Below the pieces are notes generated by a model, which saw nothing but the letters and a program-made list of their open reading frames with translations, made no database searches and was not told where the DNA came from. From Acorus gramineus (lineage: Eukaryota > Streptophyta > Magnoliopsida > Acorales > Acoraceae): a stretch of 64,000 nt of DNA. The position numbers were made by a program, and so were the translations under genes. Shown here one piece after another: positions 63,901-64,000 of this stretch (positions within the stretch are counted from its first letter, which is position 1; each line of letters opens with the position of its first letter). Location: NCBI GenBank assembly GCA_030737835.1, contig CM060850.1, positions 22,282,512 to 22,346,511 on the forward strand, read 5' to 3'.

Positions 63901-63998
63901 GACTCGATGGGGATGATGAGCTGCACCAGATGCATCGGCTCCGACCTCATCAGATCCATCGTCGGACAGCATCCCCCGCCGCCTCCTCCGCCGTCCAT
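43260..63998 (-). CDS. VHA-A3: V-type proton ATPase subunit a (tonoplast VHA-a2/a3 type), 18 exons
   Basis: Exons, 5' to 3': 63846-63998, 62211-62255, 60646-60765, 60410-60517, 59680-59790, 59417-59590, 57146-57283, 56053-56160, 55250-55357, 53455-53603, 52131-52284, 48512-48672, 48216-48422, 44688-44871, 44517-44600, 44226-44422, 43545-43604, 43260-43461. All junctions are GT-AG with consistent phase; the product is 820 aa (Arabidopsis VHA-a3: 821). It is the membrane subunit of the V0 sector that forms the proton half-channels. The cytosolic N-terminal half has [20 protein letters not shown] and [15 protein letters not shown]; from about residue 410 the membrane half has [50 protein letters not shown], and [15 protein letters not shown], whose Arg (about 729) is the essential proton-path residue. 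The Gly-rich start and the middle region favour a2/a3 over a1. Introns of up to 3.5 kb are full of insertions. Confidence 0.96.
45847..45909. repeat. (CT)n(AT)n microsatellite in VHA-a intron 13
   Basis: About 40 bases of CT repeats pass directly into about 23 bases of TA repeats. Confidence 0.9.
45910..46000 (-). mobile_element. LINE 3'-end fragment
   Basis: 'gtgctatcttattcatagaa' and 'gagatgagggatctccatac' resemble the 3' ends at 53105 (reverse) and, on the other strand, at 54125 and 58170. No coding part remains. Confidence 0.4.
46398..46593. repeat. 98-bp tandem duplication in VHA-a intron 13
   Basis: 'tgctggattttcaccagata' at 46398 recurs at 46496 as 'tgctggattttcaccagaca', followed in both by 'gagatgtaaacttttggg/t' and 'ggaagaacaagatgca'. 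Copies are about 90 percent alike. Confidence 0.85.
46755..47587. mobile_element. 833-bp non-autonomous hAT element in VHA-a intron 13
   Basis: The 8-bp target duplication GGCTTTCT (46747-46754 and 47588-47595) is the hAT length. The ends are inverted: TAGGGCTGCAACTTGG on the left, CCAAGTTGCAGCACTA on the right. Both ends carry clusters of 'aacccgaacccaacccg' words, facing inward as a large inverted repeat. There is no transposase frame. The middle is AT-rich. Confidence 0.9.
48935..49740. mobile_element. Nested pair of foldback elements in VHA-a intron 11
   Basis: The outer ends are inverted: gggctagtttgacaagggga on the left, tccccttgccaaaccagccc on the right. Inside, at 49078-49576, a second pair starts gcctagtttggtcaagggat and ends tccccataccaaactaggc. 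Both belong to one family, and 'gggataa' words run throughout. One copy probably inserted in another. No clear target duplication was found for either, so the superfamily is open. Confidence 0.6.
50100..51560 (-). pseudogene. Dead LINE (non-LTR) retrotransposon in VHA-a intron 11
   Basis: On the minus strand, in order: endonuclease end ([15 protein letters not shown] ... DHSPLLL, about 51540-51420); RT with [20 protein letters not shown] (about 50820-50770) and [15 protein letters not shown] (about 50630-50585); and the C-terminal zinc-binding region [18 protein letters not shown] (about 50315-50260). Stops and frameshifts interrupt RT, and most of the RT catalytic and thumb region between about 50460 and 50370 is deleted. 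It was inserted in the same direction as the host gene. Confidence 0.8.
53105..53330 (-). mobile_element. LINE 3'-end fragment with poly(A) in VHA-a intron 10
   Basis: The reverse complement reads 'ggagatcccttgtttccttc', 'ttccggggcatctttcttta', 'ataagatttctcctatattt', then an A-rich tail (poly-T on the plus strand at 53107-53131). Confidence 0.55.
54100..54226 (+). mobile_element. LINE 3'-end fragment with poly(A) in VHA-a intron 9
   Basis: 'tttggagatccctagtcccc', 'ttttcttcggaggctttctt' and 'tttaataagatagttcataa' are followed by an A-rich tail. It is the same 3'-end type as 53105 but opposite in orientation. Confidence 0.5.
56560..57110. other. Moderate-GC insertion in VHA-a intron 7, not identified
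   Basis: The base composition is less AT-rich than the surrounding intron and reads like decayed coding DNA, with many stops in all frames. No domain could be named and no terminal repeats were found. Confidence 0.3.
57794..57945. repeat. GC-rich 'taggcgg' repeat block in VHA-a intron 6
   Basis: The words 'actaggcgggctaggcg', 'caggcgcccgcctaa', 'attaggcgggcggtcgccta' and 'gcggcgcctgggcgtcgccc' form several overlapping inverted repeats in an otherwise AT-rich intron. Such blocks mark the ends of some plant DNA transposons; no partner end was found. Confidence 0.45.
58140..58258 (+). mobile_element. LINE 3'-end fragment with poly(A) in VHA-a intron 6
   Basis: 'gttgtacaaagatccctcat', 'ctcctttgttcgggggcatc' and 'ttttctaaataacatcact' are followed by 12 A at 58247-58258. 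It resembles the fragments at 53105 and 54100. Confidence 0.5.
58640..58845 (-). mobile_element. LINE 3'-end fragment in VHA-a intron 6
   Basis: 'tcctacctcaattttattaa' followed by 'agagaagtgtatgcccaata' resembles the start of a reversed LINE tail, and the downstream 'ggagaaggcctaggtagaag' stretch is GC-richer than the intron. Confidence 0.35.
59925..60318 (+). pseudogene. ycf1: Plastid DNA insertion (NUPT): fragment of ycf1/TIC214
   Basis: Read on the plus strand, opposite to the host gene, in VHA-a intron 4. The frame contains [67 protein letters not shown] and DATLNIRG. This order and the IRSRK..HVVIFTD motif are those of chloroplast Ycf1 (TIC214), a 1800-residue-class protein of which only about 130 residues are present. 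The frame is open over nearly 400 bp and ends at a TAA. Base composition is strongly A-rich, as in plastid coding DNA. The left edge is approximate. It cannot make a functional protein. Confidence 0.85.
62490..63540 (+). other. Decayed coding-like insertion in VHA-a intron 1, not identified
   Basis: About 1 kb has more G and a more even composition than the flanking intron, with plus-strand open stretches of up to 77 codons (62567-62800, 63115-63321, 63329-63538) in shifting frames. Sequence ends are not defined by repeats. It may be an old retroelement or a processed gene copy; I do not recognise the family. Confidence 0.3.
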
Positions 63999-64000
63999 CC

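Overview
The window is flowering-plant nuclear DNA. Its two host genes have many GT-AG introns, the intergenic space is filled with LTR retrotransposons, MULEs and hAT elements, and one intron holds a piece of plastid DNA. I cannot name the species. No tRNA, rRNA or CRISPR array was seen.

Host genes. (1) 6295-12422 (+) is an intact 10-exon GAUT1-type pectin galacturonosyltransferase, 687 aa when spliced. (2) 43260-63998 (-) is an intact 18-exon vacuolar proton-ATPase subunit a of the VHA-a2/a3 type, 820 aa; its start codon lies two bases from the window end. All exon junctions of both genes were checked by phase and length and no break was found. The genes are unrelated: GAUT1 makes homogalacturonan in the Golgi, and subunit a carries protons across the tonoplast.

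Layout. 1-5790: AT-rich DNA with an almost perfect 2.07-kb tandem duplication (1655-5790) and a much older partial copy of the same sequence. 5791-12860: GAUT1, with a 488-bp MULE-type MITE in intron 7. 12864-16496: degenerate Copia remnant (-), then a foldback MITE. 16629-25716: a three-level nest. A Ty3/Gypsy LTR (-) with a deleted pol fragment carries a solo LTR of its own family (TSD CCTGG), which carries a solo LTR of a related family (TSD CACAA). 26138-32100: a complete-ended Copia element (-, TSD ATTAT) with frameshifted pol and no recognisable gag. 32206-36407: a 4.2-kb MULE (TSD TTAAGTTTA) with a deleted transposase gene (SWIM finger and zinc knuckle left) and, converging on it, a small intact gene for a GRF zinc-finger, coiled-coil, membrane-anchored protein. 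38878-41441: a 2.56-kb non-autonomous LTR retrotransposon (TSD ACATC) whose interior is GC-rich arrays without gag or pol. 43260-63998: VHA-a, stretched to 20.7 kb by intronic insertions, including a hAT MITE, nested foldbacks, a dead LINE, several LINE tails and a plastid ycf1 fragment.

The points most worth following up are the GRF gene riding in the MULE, the shared gag-less architecture of two Copia copies, the LTR nest, and the open ycf1 fragment inside an intron.
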